Positions 33,085-34,747 of a stretch of DNA of 34,747 nucleotides are shown here, piece by piece. A model generated the notes under the pieces. It was not told the origin of the DNA. It searched no databases and worked only from the letters and a program-made list of their open reading frames with translations. The number at the start of each line of letters is the position of its first letter. Positions within the stretch are counted from its first letter, which is position 1. The translations under genes were made by a program, and so were the position numbers. Source of the DNA: Candidatus Binatia bacterium (GTDB taxonomy: Bacteria > Desulfobacterota_B > Binatia > UBA9968 > JAJDTQ01); NCBI GenBank assembly GCA_022827045.1, contig JAJDTQ010000259.1, positions 1 through 34,747 of the forward strand, given 5' to 3'.

Positions 33085-33569
33085 CGGAGACATCGACGGA
33101 CAGGCGCGCCATCTCGGTGACGGTCAACGGAACCCGCTGCGAGGCCGAGGTGGACGTGCGCAAGACCCTGGCCGATTTCCTGCGCGAGGACGCAGGGTTC
33201 ACCGGCGTCCACGTGGGCTGCGAGCACGGCGTGTGCGGCGCCTGCTCGGTGCTGATGGACGGCGAGGTGATCCGCTCGTGTATCCTCTTCGCGGTACAGG
33301 CGGACGGTCACGAGATCCTCACCGTCGAAGGTCTCGGGGGCGAGGAAGAGCTGAGCCCGTTGCAGCAGGCTTTCGTGGACCACCACGCGCTCCAGTGCGG
33401 CTTCTGTACGCCGGGCATGCTGCTGGCGGCAGTGGACCTCCTGAAGCACTGCCCCGACCCCACCGAGACGCAGGTGCGCGAGGCCTTGTCCGGCAACCTC
33501 TGCATGTGCACCGGCTATGCCGGCATCATCCGGGCGGTGCGCGCCGCCGCGCCCCTGATGAAAGGCTGA
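33069..33569 (+). CDS. Molybdenum hydroxylase 2Fe-2S subunit (CoxS-type)
   Basis: The 166-residue subunit has a plant-ferredoxin-type cluster, GCEHGVCGACSVLMDGEVIRSC (Cys51, 56, 59, 71), and a second four-helix cluster domain with CGFCTPGM (Cys110, 113) and LCMCTGY (Cys145, 147). It carries electrons from the molybdenum centre to FAD. The ATG at 33069 lies inside the end of coxM; an in-frame TTG close by is an alternative. The large-subunit gene follows nine bases after the stop. Confidence 0.93.
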   Translation: MESELTETSTDRRAISVTVNGTRCEAEVDVRKTLADFLREDAGFTGVHVGCEHGVCGACSVLMDGEVIRSCILFAVQADGHEILTVEGLGGEEELSPLQQAFVDHHALQCGFCTPGMLLAAVDLLKHCPDPTETQVREALSGNLCMCTGYAGIIRAVRAAAPLMKG

Positions 33570-33578
33570 CCGTTTCCT

Positions 33579-34747
33579 ATGGAAGCTTCATCCACGCAAT
33601 GGAAGGGCCGGGCGGTTCCGCTCCGGGAGGACCTGCGGTTCTCTACTGGCCGGGGCACCTACATCGACGATATGAAGTTCCCGGACACGCTCCACGTGGC
33701 GCTGCTGCGGAGCGTTCACGCCCACGCCCGCATCCTGGAAGTGGACATCAGCGAAGCTCTTAAGATGCCCGGCGTAGTGTGCGGCCTTAACGGCGAGGAC
33801 GCCGGACGCATGAGCGAGCCGCTCCGCTCCCTGATCCCCATTCCGGTTCAGCTCGACGCGTACTGCCTTGCCTACGGCAAGGTCACCCACGTGGGCGAGC
33901 CGGTGGCCGCGATCCTGGCCACCAGCCGCTACCTAGCGGAAGACGCGCTGGAGAAGATCCGCGTGGAGTACGAGCCCCTGGCCGCGACGGTGGACCCGGA
34001 GGCGGCCATGGAGGCGGACTCGCCGCTGCTGTTCGAGTCCATGGGCACCAACGTCATGTGGCAGGACCGCTTCGACTACGGCGACGTGGACGAGGCCTTC
34101 GGCCGCGCCGCGCGCATCCTCAAGAAGCGCTTCTATATCCAGCGATACTCCTCGACCGCGCTGGAGACCTTCGGTTGCACCGCGATCTACGACGACCACC
34201 GGGAGCAGCTCACCATCTGGTCCAACGACCAGCGGCCGGGCCAGGCCATGCCCATCGTCGCCCACAGCCTAGGCCTCACACACTCCCAGATCCGCTTCGT
34301 CACCCCGGACGTGGGCGGCGGCTTCGGCCTCAAGCTCCACGCCTACAACGAATACGGGCTGGTCCTGTGGGCGGCGAAGCGCACCGGGCGGTCGGTCAAA
34401 TGGACGAGCGAGCGCAGCGAGGCCGCGGCCAGCGACAAGCACGGCCGCGACAACATCACCACCGCGAGCCTGGCCCTCGACGGCAGTGGACGCATCCTCG
34501 CGCTCAAGGCCGAGACCCTGGCCAATATGGGTGCCTACCTGTCGAACGTCGCGCCGATCGTGCCGACCTATGCGAGCCGGGGAATCCAGCTCGGCGCCTA
34601 TGTCATCCGCGCCGCCCATGTGGCGGTGAAGGGCATCTACACCCACACCGTGCCGGTCGATGCCTATCGCGGCGCCGGTCGCCCGGAGGCGGTCTACCTG
34701 ATCGAGCGCGCGATCGACGCGGCCGCGCGCCGTCTCGGCATGGACCC
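33579..34747 (+). CDS. Molybdenum hydroxylase large subunit (CoxL form II-like), 3' end cut off
   Basis: The first 389 residues of a subunit normally near 770-800 are present; the gene continues beyond the window. It starts at ATG 33579 (MEASSTQWKGRAVPLRED) and shows GRGTYIDDMKFPDTLHVALLRS with HAHARI, then VGEPVAAILA, and DVGGGFGLKLHAYNEYG near residue 245. The active-site loop AYRGAGR (residues 362-368, 34662-34682) is the form II signature, not the AYxCSFR of true form I CO dehydrogenase. The substrate is probably an aromatic, N-heterocyclic or aldehyde compound rather than CO. Confidence 0.92.
   Translation, partial: MEASSTQWKGRAVPLREDLRFSTGRGTYIDDMKFPDTLHVALLRSVHAHARILEVDISEALKMPGVVCGLNGEDAGRMSEPLRSLIPIPVQLDAYCLAYGKVTHVGEPVAAILATSRYLAEDALEKIRVEYEPLAATVDPEAAMEADSPLLFESMGTNVMWQDRFDYGDVDEAFGRAARILKKRFYIQRYSSTALETFGCTAIYDDHREQLTIWSNDQRPGQAMPIVAHSLGLTHSQIRFVTPDVGGGFGLKLHAYNEYGLVLWAAKRTGRSVKWTSERSEAAASDKHGRDNITTASLALDGSGRILALKAETLANMGAYLSNVAPIVPTYASRGIQLGAYVIRAAHVAVKGIYTHTVPVDAYRGAGRPEAVYLIERAIDAAARRLGMD

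Noticed and set aside
33579..34747. True aerobic CO dehydrogenase
   Set aside because: The active loop is AYRGAGR (form II), not AYxCSFR.

Overview
The window is high-GC, gene-dense bacterial chromosome. An outer-membrane beta-barrel candidate and a MacA/MacB tripartite-efflux pair point to a Gram-negative cell. The mix of genes (many small oxidoreductases and transporters, a CoxMSL molybdenum hydroxylase, nitronate monooxygenase, VOC proteins, toxin-antitoxin debris, several families of intergenic palindromes) resembles genomes of uncultured aerobic heterotrophs of the Deltaproteobacteria/Tectomicrobia type. That placement is inference; no rRNA or other decisive marker is present. No tRNA, rRNA, CRISPR array, prophage or intact insertion sequence was recognised.

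Layout. 1-2.6 kb: the start of an MFS transporter and a MOSC protein (both minus), a near-perfect 39-bp hairpin, then a beta-barrel candidate and a DUF2306-like membrane protein. 2.6-5.3 kb: manC (GDP-mannose synthesis) convergent with a polyprenyl-phosphate-mannose-synthase-like glycosyltransferase fused to GtrA. 5.3-5.46 kb: a 165-bp foldback element that supplies the stop codon of an AlkA-like glycosylase. 6.4-10.4 kb: a catabolic-looking block of two paralogous PuuE-type deacetylases, a nitronate monooxygenase and a crotonase. 10.6-14.1 kb: macAB. 14.1-18.7 kb: a foldback repeat, GST, VOC protein, tag, DoxX, apaH and queG. 18.7-23.5 kb: an ornithine-cyclodeaminase-family protein, an AMP-dependent ligase, and an AprAB-like ferredoxin/flavoprotein pair.

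23.5-25.05 kb is the most unusual stretch. It has a promoter joined to a hicB fragment, a retropepsin-like gene whose DTG motif reads DTR, a complete hicAB with its own matching promoter and operator-like repeats, and a 36-codon Phd-antitoxin remnant. It reads as a layered toxin-antitoxin graveyard with one intact unit. 25.1-31.8 kb holds an NHL-repeat protein, MFS, VOC, mazG, LysE, a cupin/2-hydroxyacid-dehydrogenase operon and an EamA transporter. 32.2 kb to the end is a coxM-coxS-coxL operon with a form II signature, cut by the window edge.

Cooperation between genes: ManC would make GDP-mannose that the GT2-GtrA protein could load onto a lipid carrier. MacA and MacB form one efflux pump. 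The crotonase and second deacetylase are translationally coupled (ATGA). The flavoprotein and ferredoxin overlap, as do cupin and dehydrogenase, hicA and hicB, and coxM and coxS.
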